64,000 nt of DNA from Lachancea thermotolerans CBS 6340 (lineage: Eukaryota; Ascomycota; Saccharomycetes; Saccharomycetales; Saccharomycetaceae): NCBI RefSeq assembly GCF_000142805.1, contig NC_013079.1, positions 1-64,000 of the forward strand. The letters run 5' to 3'. A program made the position numbers and the translations under genes. Positions 33,148 to 42,400 of this stretch are shown in pieces; the stretch's first letter is position 1; each line of letters opens with the position of its first letter. The notes beneath the pieces are model-generated. The model did no database searches. It was not told where the DNA came from and saw nothing but the letters and a program-made list of their open reading frames with translations.

Positions 33148-33301
33148 GTTGTGTTGCTTTCTTAGTGAATGGATTAGATCAAGATGATCCGACTGCAAAG
33201 CGAGAGATCCATCTCAGCTACTTATAATGAATGCCGACGGATAGGCATTCTGCAAATTTTTTTTTTTTCTTGTGTTAACGCCAAGGTCCGCAGACCTGTT
33301 A

Positions 33302-33312
33302 ACCCACAGGGT
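33302..33312. promoter_or_regulatory. Zap1-like element, proximal, ZRT1
   Basis: ACCCACAGGGT keeps the ACC-N5-GGT half-sites of the zinc-responsive element, 155 bases upstream of the ZRT1 ATG, with one deviation from a degenerate ACCYYNARGGT form. Confidence 0.4.
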
Positions 33313-33642
33313 TAAGCTCACCATTTCTTTCTTAGAGCCTGCTGCAAAAGACAAGTTCCTGCAAAATTGACCGTTCTGACCAGCAAGGTGTTCTCCCATT
33401 ATGCGGGCCAAGAGCGCTTGTGCAATAGACATACGGCATCTTATGCACCATTTTCCTACGGCGTCGATGCTAACCTTGTACAAGCCGGCCCTAAGCTAAG
33501 TGCCGCAGTCGGTAGTTCACTCTATTCGATTTACGAAGTACTCAAGCCCTCAAGCCCGACTTGGCATTGCATGTTGCGCTGCTCTGGGCAGCGGAGTGCA
33601 CCAAATTCTTCGAGCTTCCTTATCACATGGCCAGGGTTCATA

Positions 33643-33653
33643 ACCTAAAGGGT
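33643..33653. promoter_or_regulatory. Zap1-like element, distal, ZRT1
   Basis: ACCTAAAGGGT, also one deviation from ACCYYNARGGT, about 495 bases upstream of the ZRT1 ATG. It shares the ACCYMMAGGGT form with the proximal element and with the ZPS1 element. Confidence 0.4.
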
Positions 33654-33867
33654 ATATTAATGATGACATGATCACTAGGCAAATTGAAAAACAATAAAGT
33701 CGGTCAAAGTTTAAAAAGTGTATAAAAGAGCTTCAAGTGCTCGAAGAACCTAAAATTATAGACGGGAGGACGTTGAAAGACATGCGCGGCACATTTCAGA
33801 GTGTTTCTTACGCGACAACGTGAAGCTTCAAAGTAGCAGATAGCGCGGCACAGATGACAGTGTGTCT

Positions 33868-35277
33868 CTAACTGTGGATCAGGCTGGCGTTGTAAGTCTT
33901 CTGGGTGTAGTCCCAGTAAAAGGTCAACGAGGTCTGGTTGCTGCTTGAGGAGATTTTGCAGTTCTCGATGTAGTTTTGGCCCTCCAAACGGGTGGAAGCG
34001 TAATCGACAAAGTCGTTCAACTCACAGGAGAAGCCAGGACCAGACTGGCAAGTCTCGATAGGAATGGTGACATCGTTGACAACGTATCTAACGTAAGAGG
34101 AGTTACCACACTGGTATAGCTGAGTGTAAACGCGAGCACCTTGAGGAACCATCCATGACTTGTGGTAGACGTGGTTCTGGATAGGAACGTGGTCAGTTGG
34201 TAATTTGTTACCGTCGTCGAAGAGGCCGATGGCAGACAGGTAGTTGACGATGTTAGTGTCGTGGGTAAAACTCAACCAAACCTTGTTGTCAAGCTCTTCG
34301 TGCTGCTTGAGCAGTTCGACCGAGGCGTTGAAGTTGACGCCACCGACGGTAGAGCCTAGAGAGTTACCTGGACCATCCTCGTAGTAACTGGTCATGTCGT
34401 CGTAGTAAGCGAAAGAAACCAACTCATCAGCAGTGAACACGTCGCAGATGTTGCTGTAACCCTTGACGTTGACTTCGAACGCACACCAAGAGAACAAGTT
34501 CAGAGCGTCGCTCTTGGTCAAGTTCAGACCACTGTTTTCGGTGTTTAGACGGCCGGCGAGGTTGACCAGGTAGGCGTCAGAGTACTCATTCATGACGTCG
34601 GCTTGCTCGGACTCATTGTACACAGTACAGGACTCGATAGGAGTCAGGGTGTTGGCGCCCATCGAAGGGTCCTCATCGATGATCTGCAGGCTGACGTTGT
34701 AACGGTCGCCCAGAGCCTTGGCGAAAAAGTTCGCGGTGTCGTGCACACGCTTGGAGTTTGAGGTGAAGATAGGGAACGAAGTGTGGTTCTCTAGCAGCTC
34801 GCCGTACTGGAACAGGAACTGGCGGGCGTGTTTCTGAGCGTCCAGCTCGCCCACGTAAGGGTTGATAGGGTCAAGGATGTTGTCCCACGTGGTCAGCTCC
34901 TCGTAATTCGCGGTGTCCTGAACGAAGAACTCGTAGTCCTCGTTGAGGAACTCCAAGGCGCCGGTGAACGTGCCATTGAAGTCGTGGAGCTTCTTGTAAG
35001 TGGAAGCGATGGCCTTACCCTTGTTCTGGGTTGGGTAACGCTCACCGTGTCTCGCGAACAGCTGCACCTGCTGCAGCGTACACTGCTCGGGAATCTCCTT
35101 GGGGATACCGTAGCTGAGCGGATAGTCGTAGTGGGGACCCGAACCGGCTAGGTAGGGGAACAGCTTCTCCTGAGTCCCGATTTTCGACACATCAGCGGTA
35201 GACGCTTTACCTTGCTTGAGGACTGGCGCGGCCTCGGTGAGAGACGCGGCGAGAAGCACCAGGGCTTGAGAGATCAT
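33868..35277 (-). CDS. PHO5: Secreted repressible acid phosphatase (PHO5 type)
   Basis: Cell-wall or periplasmic histidine acid phosphatase releasing phosphate from organic esters. The 469-residue protein starts at the ATG at 35277 with a signal peptide (MISQALVLLAASLTEA, cleavage near AAP). The catalytic motif RHGERYP lies at about residues 75-81 and the proton-donor motif SFTHDTN in the second half. Many N-glycosylation sequons (NGT, NHT, NVS, NES, NLT, NAS, NSS, NQT) are typical, as is the Cys pattern. Length matches Pho5/Pho3/Pho11 (467). Which S. cerevisiae paralog is closest cannot be decided by eye. Codon usage is strongly biased (frequent AAG, GTC, TCC-type codons), as for highly expressed genes. 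Three CACGTG boxes upstream fit Pho4 control. It sits between ZRT1 and ZPS1. Confidence 0.92.
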   Translation of the reverse strand: MISQALVLLAASLTEAAPVLKQGKASTADVSKIGTQEKLFPYLAGSGPHYDYPLSYGIPKEIPEQCTLQQVQLFARHGERYPTQNKGKAIASTYKKLHDFNGTFTGALEFLNEDYEFFVQDTANYEELTTWDNILDPINPYVGELDAQKHARQFLFQYGELLENHTSFPIFTSNSKRVHDTANFFAKALGDRYNVSLQIIDEDPSMGANTLTPIESCTVYNESEQADVMNEYSDAYLVNLAGRLNTENSGLNLTKSDALNLFSWCAFEVNVKGYSNICDVFTADELVSFAYYDDMTSYYEDGPGNSLGSTVGGVNFNASVELLKQHEELDNKVWLSFTHDTNIVNYLSAIGLFDDGNKLPTDHVPIQNHVYHKSWMVPQGARVYTQLYQCGNSSYVRYVVNDVTIPIETCQSGPGFSCELNDFVDYASTRLEGQNYIENCKISSSSNQTSLTFYWDYTQKTYNASLIHS

Positions 35278-35486
35278 TGGTATTGTAGTTGAGCTGTGTT
35301 GTTGCTTGCCGTCTTAATCTGAATCTTTTTTGTCTTACTTGGCTGCCCGCCTGTCCTATTTATACTATAATTACCTCCAAACCCTGCTTCCCTTAAGACC
35401 CTCACCGGATGATTAACTCGAGCGAACAATTACTTGCCAGGTGCGGCGGCATTAGCACCGTGAGATTGGCCGCCTCACCAAAATTA

Positions 35487-35492
35487 CACGTG
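35487..35492. promoter_or_regulatory. Pho4-type CACGTG box 1
   Basis: CACGTGGG, the high-affinity Pho4 form (CACGTGGG/T), 210 bases upstream of the acid phosphatase ATG. Confidence 0.6.
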
Positions 35493-35626
35493 GGACCTGT
35501 TCGGCTCTTTTATTGCCGAGCCTCGCGATTGCCTCTAAGCGCCAAGAGCTCTTTCCTCGAACTTGCCGCGCAAATTGGTTCACCTGTTGTTGTGGTGAAT
35601 TAACATTCTCGGAACGAAATTAGAAA

Positions 35627-35632
35627 CACGTG
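35627..35632. promoter_or_regulatory. CACGTG box 2
   Basis: CACGTG about 350 bases upstream of the acid phosphatase start; flanks (AAACACGTGTAA) are less Pho4-like, so it could also bind Cbf1. Confidence 0.4.
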
Positions 35633-35823
35633 TAATACGAGTGAGATGCGTGAACGCAGTTAACCTCTTGGCGGAGGAACTAGTGAGCCGCGGGCCGCTC
35701 GGCACCGAAGTTATTGAGTCGAAAACGTGGGAATACTTCACATAGAGGCGCCATGTGATTGGACTTCTGAATAAGTTTCACTGCGGTGTGTTGGTGCGTA
35801 ATTTAGGGGAGGTTATTCCTTGG

Positions 35824-35829
35824 CACGTG
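35824..35829. promoter_or_regulatory. CACGTG box 3
   Basis: GGCACGTGCGG, about 550 bases upstream of the acid phosphatase start. The spacing of three boxes is compatible with a PHO5-like, nucleosome-regulated promoter. Confidence 0.4.
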
Positions 35830-36706
35830 CGGCGGCTGTGAATAGTGGTCGGGTAGCCCAATGTACGGCATGCTGTGGAGATGTTGATCTGTCATGCTAT
35901 AGGTATAAAAAGGCAGGTGCTCTTGTGGCCTGTGTCATGGTTATAGGGTAGCTCAGGGGCTGTAGGGAAGTGGCCGAGATGGCTGCCGTCATTCTTGATG
36001 TAAAGGGAGGCTCGCTTTCTTGAGTAATTTCGAAGTTCGTGGCGAGAGCGGGCCAGTGTTTTCGAAGCTCCGGCCGCTCGCTGCTGAACCGCTATCGCTG
36101 CTCCTGGGCCGGAAGACATAGATATAGTGCGGCACAGAGCGACAAAGGGGTTATAACGGAGCTGGGAACGGACGGACGTTTTTCTCGGGTTCATGAAGCG
36201 GGCTCTGTGGCCCGATGTGGCACGGTCGCGAGTAGTCGGGCTCCGAGCGTTATCTGCTGCTCGCCGGTTTCTCGTCGGCAGCTCGATGCGTGCTCCGTTG
36301 AGGTTACTCGGCTGAGTAGGCAGCCCGAGAGCAAGACTGTTGAGGATTGAGTGTCTTCAAGCGCGCGTAGAAGCACCGTATTGGTGCTGCTGAACTAGCA
36401 TCTTGGCGACTTTTTTAGAGGCGTTAGGCTTTCCTTAGCGCGTGAGTTGGCAGCTTCCTCTTTGTTCTTTACGCACCGCCGTCATTGTGATTCGTGCCCA
36501 TGTTAGCAGAGCTGCAAGGCCGGTCAATAAAGACCACCAGAAATGCGCTATTTTTTAAAGCTTTTGGTTTGGAAATGGCGATGAGGCGGTGAGTAGATCC
36601 ACAAGTTTGCAGAATACTGCCTCCCGAAGGGCTGCCAGTAGACTTCTACACAAATGCGGAAGCAATGGTTGTGCTACGAGATCAATCTCTTTCATTCTGC
36701 GAAAAT

Positions 36707-36772
36707 GAAAGCGGTCATCTGAAAGCGGTCATCTGAAAGCGGTCATCTGAAGGCGGTCATCTGAAAGCGACC
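36707..36772. repeat. 14-bp minisatellite, about 4.7 copies
   Basis: Tandem GAAAGCGGTCATCT units at 36707, 36721, 36735 and 36749 (the last with one A to G change), followed by a partial unit. Non-coding; likely variable in copy number between strains. Confidence 0.9.
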
Positions 36773-38120
36773 TTGCAAATGGCGGTGCGTGTCAGGGGTC
36801 CAGGGCATCTGCTTGATGAATTCCCTAACAGCAATGAGCTACTAATCAATAAAAAATTGTTAATGGCATCATTCAACAGCGGCATAGAAAAACCTGTTAT
36901 AAGAAGTATCAGCCTAAATTTTCCTGCAATCTGTATATTCGGAGGTTCTTGATTGGCAATGGCAACGCAGTCTTAGAATCGCGCGGGGTATCGTCAAATT
37001 TTCAGTTATCTCATTGCGTCCGAGCAAAGGGACGCTCGAGTCTTGAAGTGCTGAAATAGGCATGTAAACGGTTCTAGAAGAAACAGAACAAAGGTTGATG
37101 TTCCTTACATGGGATCGGCGCTTATTCATTTCAGCAAAATGTCTCCGTCGTCTCTAAGGTATCAGGGGTACAGCCTTGATCAGAAGGTACGGTTTTTCCG
37201 GGAAAATACTGAGGCATTGTGACGCCGCTTTACTATTCCCTTTTGTGCTGGGCGATTTCTCAGTGTCGAAAACCTGAAATGTTGACAATGCACACAGGAG
37301 CCTAAAAGAACAGATGGCCCCTTAAAGCCTAGAGCTTTGAAGCGTTAAAACTATCTGGAAAGGAGCTAATAAAGCTTGTTATGATGTTCACGATCCAGCG
37401 AAAATTTTACAGAACATCAAGATTGTTTCTCGAAAGCATACGGGGAAGTAGTTCTCGCTGGTTTTGATGAAGAAGAGTTTAGCTTCCGGCGCTGGGGCTA
37501 GTTCGAGGCTTTGAGTGATTCATGAAGCTCCATCTAGCCTTGAATTTTGTGATAGCCTGCTACTTACCAAGTTAAAGAAATATGAGCTCTGAACGCCCAA
37601 TTTCAACATTAAACCTTGGGGCTCTCATATACTCCCAACACCTTCGTGCTGCCAACTATCATCGAAAGTTGCTCCAGTTTTGGAGCACTATTTGACCCAT
37701 CGTTTTTTATTTATCCAAGAGAAGCCATCAAGCAGTCTTTTTTTGTGTTTTGAAGCTTCGACATTCAAAGAGCTCTTTTCCTCTTTTTCTGGCTAGTTCT
37801 CTGAGTTTTTTTTTGTATCCCGAAGACTTCACTTAGCTTCTCAACGCTGCAGACCTATATCTGCGCAGCGAAATTCTTTCTGGTGCACAGTATTGGGCTG
37901 CCATTGCACGCGAAGGCTAGATTACGATTCTGCACCACTTTCGGTCCCAGCCTCTTCTATAGACACGCTTCCCTGGATACTGAAACCCTTGAAGTACTTT
38001 AATGACAATTTCGCATACCGCTTCATCTAAGAAGTTTTTTTTTTTTTGAATTTCATTTTTTTTTCACTGTTCCAGTGCCTTGACGCAGGGTCCGATGACA
38101 GCCTCGAGCACAGAGATGAT

Positions 38121-38131
38121 ACCTCAAGGGT
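38121..38131. promoter_or_regulatory. Zap1 zinc-responsive element upstream of ZPS1
   Basis: ACCTCAAGGGT fits the degenerate zinc-responsive consensus ACCYYNARGGT completely and lies 114 bases upstream of the ZPS1 ATG. S. cerevisiae ZPS1 is a strong Zap1 target. Confidence 0.55.
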
Positions 38132-38225
38132 TATTCAAAAATGAAAATATGGACCCTTGAGACCCTGAAGAATTTTGTATTTATGAGCAAAGCATTGATA
38201 GAAGGGCGTAACGCAAGAGGATACA

Positions 38226-38270
38226 ATGGGAGCTAACGGCGAGCATGAGCAAGGAAATAGGCACTTTTAG
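38226..38270 (+). promoter_or_regulatory. Upstream ORF overlapping the ZPS1 start
   Basis: An ATG at 38226 opens a 14-codon frame (MGANGEHEQGNRHF) that runs out of frame through the ZPS1 ATG at 38245 and ends at 38270. If the 5' end of the mRNA lies upstream of it, it would reduce ZPS1 translation; if transcription starts between the two ATGs it has no effect. Confidence 0.4.
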
Positions 38271-39039
38271 GCGCAATGGACTGGTTTTACTCACATCAAT
38301 AGTCTGTATAGGCACGCTTATTGCAGGGTTTGTACTAGCAATAATTGCTGAAAGAGATGCGGTCAACATTAAAAACACTAGGAAAACGTTTACCACAGTT
38401 GCAACAGGCGAATGGGCAAATGCGCAGTTCCCTCGTTTGCATAAGAGTTGCAATGCCACCGACGTCGATTTTCTAACAAGAACCATGAACGAAACAATGG
38501 AAGTTGCTTCGTATGCGAAAGAACAACTGCTGGTAAAGGGTGCTAACGACACTATTTACAAGAGGTGGTTCGGTGATGGGGAGCTTTATGATGTGCTTGG
38601 CGTCGTAGATGGCATCGCGAACATGACAAAAACCGATGTCCTTTTACGCTGCGACGATGTGGATGGGTTGTGTGCCGCAAACCCTAATTACTACGCCGGA
38701 CACCACCGTGAGAAAGCGGACGCTGAGACTGTCATCTGCGACTACTTTTATGAGTCACGTGCGTGGCTTTCTGACATCTGTGCAAATGGAACTCTTAAGG
38801 ACTTTCCTCCTCCTCGCTACGCTGGTATTGATATGATCCACAGATACTTTCACGTGTCTTTCATCAATCTAGATGAATATATCGGTGAATATACTGAGGA
38901 GGTTGAGGATGTGCTCGACCTAGCTAAGTCCAATTCAACTTTCGCAGTGAGAAACGTCGACAACTACTTGTACTATCTAGCTGATGTCTACAGCTCCGAT
39001 AAGATATCTGGGGGTTGTCTCGGCTTAGATGGCGTCTGA
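38245..39039 (+). CDS. ZPS1: Zps1/Pra1-family zinc- and pH-regulated cell-surface protein
   Basis: Ortholog of S. cerevisiae Zps1 and relative of Candida Pra1, a secreted zinc-binding protein with a deuterolysin-like (HRXXH) fold. 264 residues from the ATG at 38245. Conserved stretches are YKRWFGDGELYDV, LLRCDDVDGLCAANPNYYAGHHR, ETVICDYFY and the HRYFH motif at residues 199-203, ending AVRNVDNYLYYLADVYS and SGGCLG. Unlike S. cerevisiae Zps1, which has a cleavable signal peptide, the N-terminus here is RRNGLVLLTSIVCIGTLIAG preceded by ten polar residues and lacks an obvious cleavage site, so it may be a signal anchor holding the protein in the membrane. The His-rich tail of Candida Pra1 is absent. 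A Zap1-type element and ZRT1 nearby support zinc regulation. Confidence 0.92.
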   Translation: MSKEIGTFRRNGLVLLTSIVCIGTLIAGFVLAIIAERDAVNIKNTRKTFTTVATGEWANAQFPRLHKSCNATDVDFLTRTMNETMEVASYAKEQLLVKGANDTIYKRWFGDGELYDVLGVVDGIANMTKTDVLLRCDDVDGLCAANPNYYAGHHREKADAETVICDYFYESRAWLSDICANGTLKDFPPPRYAGIDMIHRYFHVSFINLDEYIGEYTEEVEDVLDLAKSNSTFAVRNVDNYLYYLADVYSSDKISGGCLGLDGV

Positions 39040-39457
39040 TTCTGACCTTCACCGGAATTAATCGGTAAATATTTTTCTGTTGGCATGATCTGTTTACATG
39101 TTTATTTTAAATCCTGATCTAAGTTATAAATTCTTTAATCCAACTACCTTCACAGGAGACCATAAGTATTTACCGCGAGAGGTGAGGCTGGGGTTAGCGA
39201 GGTTCCATAGTTTTGCGAACACTTGCTCGAACGAAATTGAGCTGCCTAGGTCGCGAGCTAATATGGTCACCTATTCCATTGAAACTGTACCCTGATATCA
39301 TCAATGGCCCTGAAACAGGAGCATCATGGAAGTTGATGAAACGAGATTGAACTCATGTCTATCATAAAGTGAATAATTGTTACAAAATCATATTACAGAG
39401 TCCGAGCGCAACTCGGATTATACAATTACTCCCGTACTTGTTGATGGCACAAGGGTA
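39040..39457. other. Intergenic between convergent ZPS1 and adhesin
   Basis: About 420 bases between the two stop codons. A 65-codon ATG frame at 39098-39295 is not recognisable and is probably chance. Confidence 0.5.
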
Positions 39458-42400
39458 TCAAATTAATGCCAATGGGAGAGCGAAGAGCAAGCCCAAGCCA
39501 AGCTTGTTTGCTGCGCCTTCATAAGTAGAAACGCTCTGCAAAGTTGATGACTGAGAGACGCTCGCCGTTGATAGAGAGATAATAGCGCTGCTTGACGTAG
39601 TTAGAGAACTGCGCTGTTCGCTAGTAACACTTGCCGTAGAACTTGGGGTTCCAGTAGTGATGGCAGGTGTCACTGTAGAGGAAGTGCCTGACAAAGTGTT
39701 CGACTCAAGAGGGGTCACGATATCGCTAGTTGTGACAGAAGCCTGACCAGATGAAGTTCCCGATGACGCGGCAGACTCAACAGGAGTTACCATGCTAGAT
39801 GAAAGCTGTGCTGGCTCGGTTGTTGTGGAGCCGACAGGTCTTTCACTGGACATCCAACCCAATGAAGCAGAAGCAGTGGCAGACGAAGGGGTGACTGACC
39901 TTTCCTCAGAAGCCGTCTCCGTCACACCGGTGGTAGACGTGATGCCAGAGGATGAAGCAGGGGTAGACTCAGCGAAAGTCGTCTCCGTTCTGTCTGATGT
40001 AACGGTTGAAGCGCTTGAAGAGGGAGCAGAAGTTGTTGGTTCGGTTGAAGTTAGAATGGTAGAAGTGGATTGGATAGAGGCGCTTGAACTGCTGGAAGGA
40101 GAACTGGTGTCAGATTCACTTGTGCTCGTGGAAACCACCACAGTAGTTGAGCCGCTTTCGGTTACTGTTTCCGTCGTAACAGAGATAACTGGGGATGAAG
40201 GCCCCGGCGCGCTGAAAGTCTGGCTATCAGTCAAGCTTGTTGCGGTGGAGGCACTTGTTGTGGTATGAGAGCTTCTGTCAGCAGTGGAAGTTGTCGTGCC
40301 AAAAGGACTTGTCTCAGTAGAGGCGCTTAAAGTGCTAGATGGCCGTATCTCAACGAAAGAACTTGAAGGGCTGAATGAGCTTCTCTCGGTAGAAGTACTT
40401 GTGACATCTGAGTTTGTTCCAGAGGAAGCACTTGACAAAACACTCGAGCTTGATGGCATCAAAGTGGTTGTCGAACCATAAGTCAAAACGGTAGTTGAAC
40501 TCTCGTGAGTGATAGTTTCAGTAGCCAAAGAGAACACAGATGAACTTGAAGAGCTTGAAGTAGAAGGCTCTGGAGATGTCAATGGCTTTGTTTCAAAAGA
40601 AGCTGTAATCGCACTGGAGCTGGAAGAGCTTTCACCGAAGGTCGTTGAAGCCAAAGTCGTAACCGAGGATTCCTGGGAGTAGGAGTGAGTCGATGACAGA
40701 AGGCTGTTAGATGATGGGTAGGAGCTACTGGATTCTGGGACCGAGGTTGCACTGGAAGACACAGTAGGCATGCTCGTCATTTCGGAGCTCGAAGAACCCT
40801 CGAAAGACGATGTAGACGACAACACTGAGGTGCCTGAAGTGGAAGCTACCGTTGGAGTTGATATCGAGACAGTCGAAGAAGTCGAGATCTGGGTAGGAAC
40901 AGAGGCAGTGGAGGTTGAGAATATCACGGATGTGTTAGGGAAGAATGGCAGATTTGGCGTCTCCACATAATACAACGTCTCCGTTGTGTGAACACCGTTA
41001 GAGCCAGTGAACGTCAAAACATCTGTTGAATATGTGCTCGTGAAACGGCCTGTCCAAGATGTGTAGGTGGTAGACTCGATACCAACAGTTGGAGTCTCGA
41101 CGTAGTAGATCGTCTCAGTGGTTGGGACGCCGTCGGAGCCAGTGAAGGTGGTAGTCTCGGTGGAGAAAGTGGAGGTCTCAGTGCCGGTCCATGGGGTGTA
41201 GATGGTAGACTCAGTGCCAACAGTTGGAGTCTCGACGTAGTAGATCGTCTCAGTGGTTGGGACGCCGTCGGAACCAGTGAAGGTGGTAGTCTCGGTGGAG
41301 AAAGTGGAGGTCTCAGTGCCGGTCCATGGGGTGTAGATGGTAGACTCAGTGCCAACAGTTGTAGTCTCGACGTAGTAGATAGTCTCAGTGGTTGGGACAC
41401 CGTCGGAGCCAGTGAAGGTGGTAGTCTCGGTGGAGAAAGTGGAGGTCTCAGTACCGGTCCATGGAGTGTAGGTGGTGGACTCAATACCAACAGTTGGGGT
41501 CTCGACGTAGTAGATCGTCTCAGTGGTTGGGACGCCGTCGGAGCCCGTGAAGGTGGTGGTCTCAGTAGAGAAAGTCACAGTCTCGGAGCCAGTCCATGGG
41601 GTGTAGATGGTAGACTCAGTGCCAACAGTTGGAGTCTCGACGTAGTAGATAGTCTCAGTGGTTGGGACACCGTCGGAGCCCGTGAAGGTGGTGGTCTCAG
41701 TAGAGAAAGTCACAGTCTCGGAACCAGTCCATGGGGTGTAGGTAGTAGACTCAGTGCCAACAGTTGGAGTCTCGACGTAGTAGATCGTCTCAGTGGTTGG
41801 GACGCCGTCAGATCCAGTGAAGGTAGTAGTCTCAGTAGAGAAAGTCACAGTCTCGGAGCCAGTCCATGGGGTGTAGGTAGTAGACTCAGTGCCAACAGTT
41901 GGAGTCTCGACGTAGTAGATCGTCTCAGTGGTTGGGACGCCGTCAGATCCAGTGAAGGTGGTAGTCTCGGTGGAGAAAGTGGAGGTCTCAGTGCCGGTCC
42001 ATGGGGTGTAGATGGTAGACTCAGTGCCAACAGTTGGAGTCTCGACGTAGTAGATCGTCTCAGTGGTTGGGACGCCGTCGGAACCAGTGAAGGTGGTAGT
42101 CTCGGTGGAGAAAGTGGAGGTCTCAGTACCGGTCCATGGGGTGTAGATGGTAGACTCAGTGCCAACAGTTGGAGTCTCGACGTAGTAGATAGTCTCAGTA
42201 GTTGGGACACCGTCGGAGCCCGTGAAGGTGGTGGTCTCAGTAGAGAAAGTCACAGTCTCGGAGCCAGTCCATGGGGTGTAGGTAGTAGACTCAGTGCCAA
42301 CAGTTGGAGTCTCGACGTAGTAGATCGTCTCAGTGGTTGGGACGCCGTCGGAGCCAGTGAAGGTGGTAGTCTCGGTGGAGAAAGTGGAGGTCTCAGTGCC

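Larger units (their letters stand above)
33148..33867. other. ZRT1 promoter region
   Basis: About 720 bases between the ZRT1 start and the acid phosphatase stop. It carries a poly-T tract near 33,257 and two Zap1-like elements. Short open frames (about 90 codons) on both strands have no recognisable content. Confidence 0.5.
35278..38244. other. 3-kb intergenic region between divergent PHO5-type gene and ZPS1
   Basis: It contains the phosphatase promoter (TATA-like TATAGTATAAATA near 35,355 on the minus strand, three CACGTG boxes), a relatively GC-rich part at about 35,400-36,500, a 14-bp minisatellite and the ZPS1 promoter. Open frames of about 60-100 codons around 35,900-36,380 occur on both strands and have the look of GC-rich chance frames. 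No gene recognised. Confidence 0.5.

Noticed and set aside
35892-36376. Overlapping GC-rich frames between the phosphatase and ZPS1
   Set aside because: Open on both strands at once with Arg/Ser/Ala-rich content, typical of chance frames in locally GC-rich DNA.
39792-40970. Val/Glu-rich plus-strand open frames opposite the adhesin stalk
   Set aside because: Antisense shadows of Ser/Thr-rich codons; no starts with promoter context and no family.
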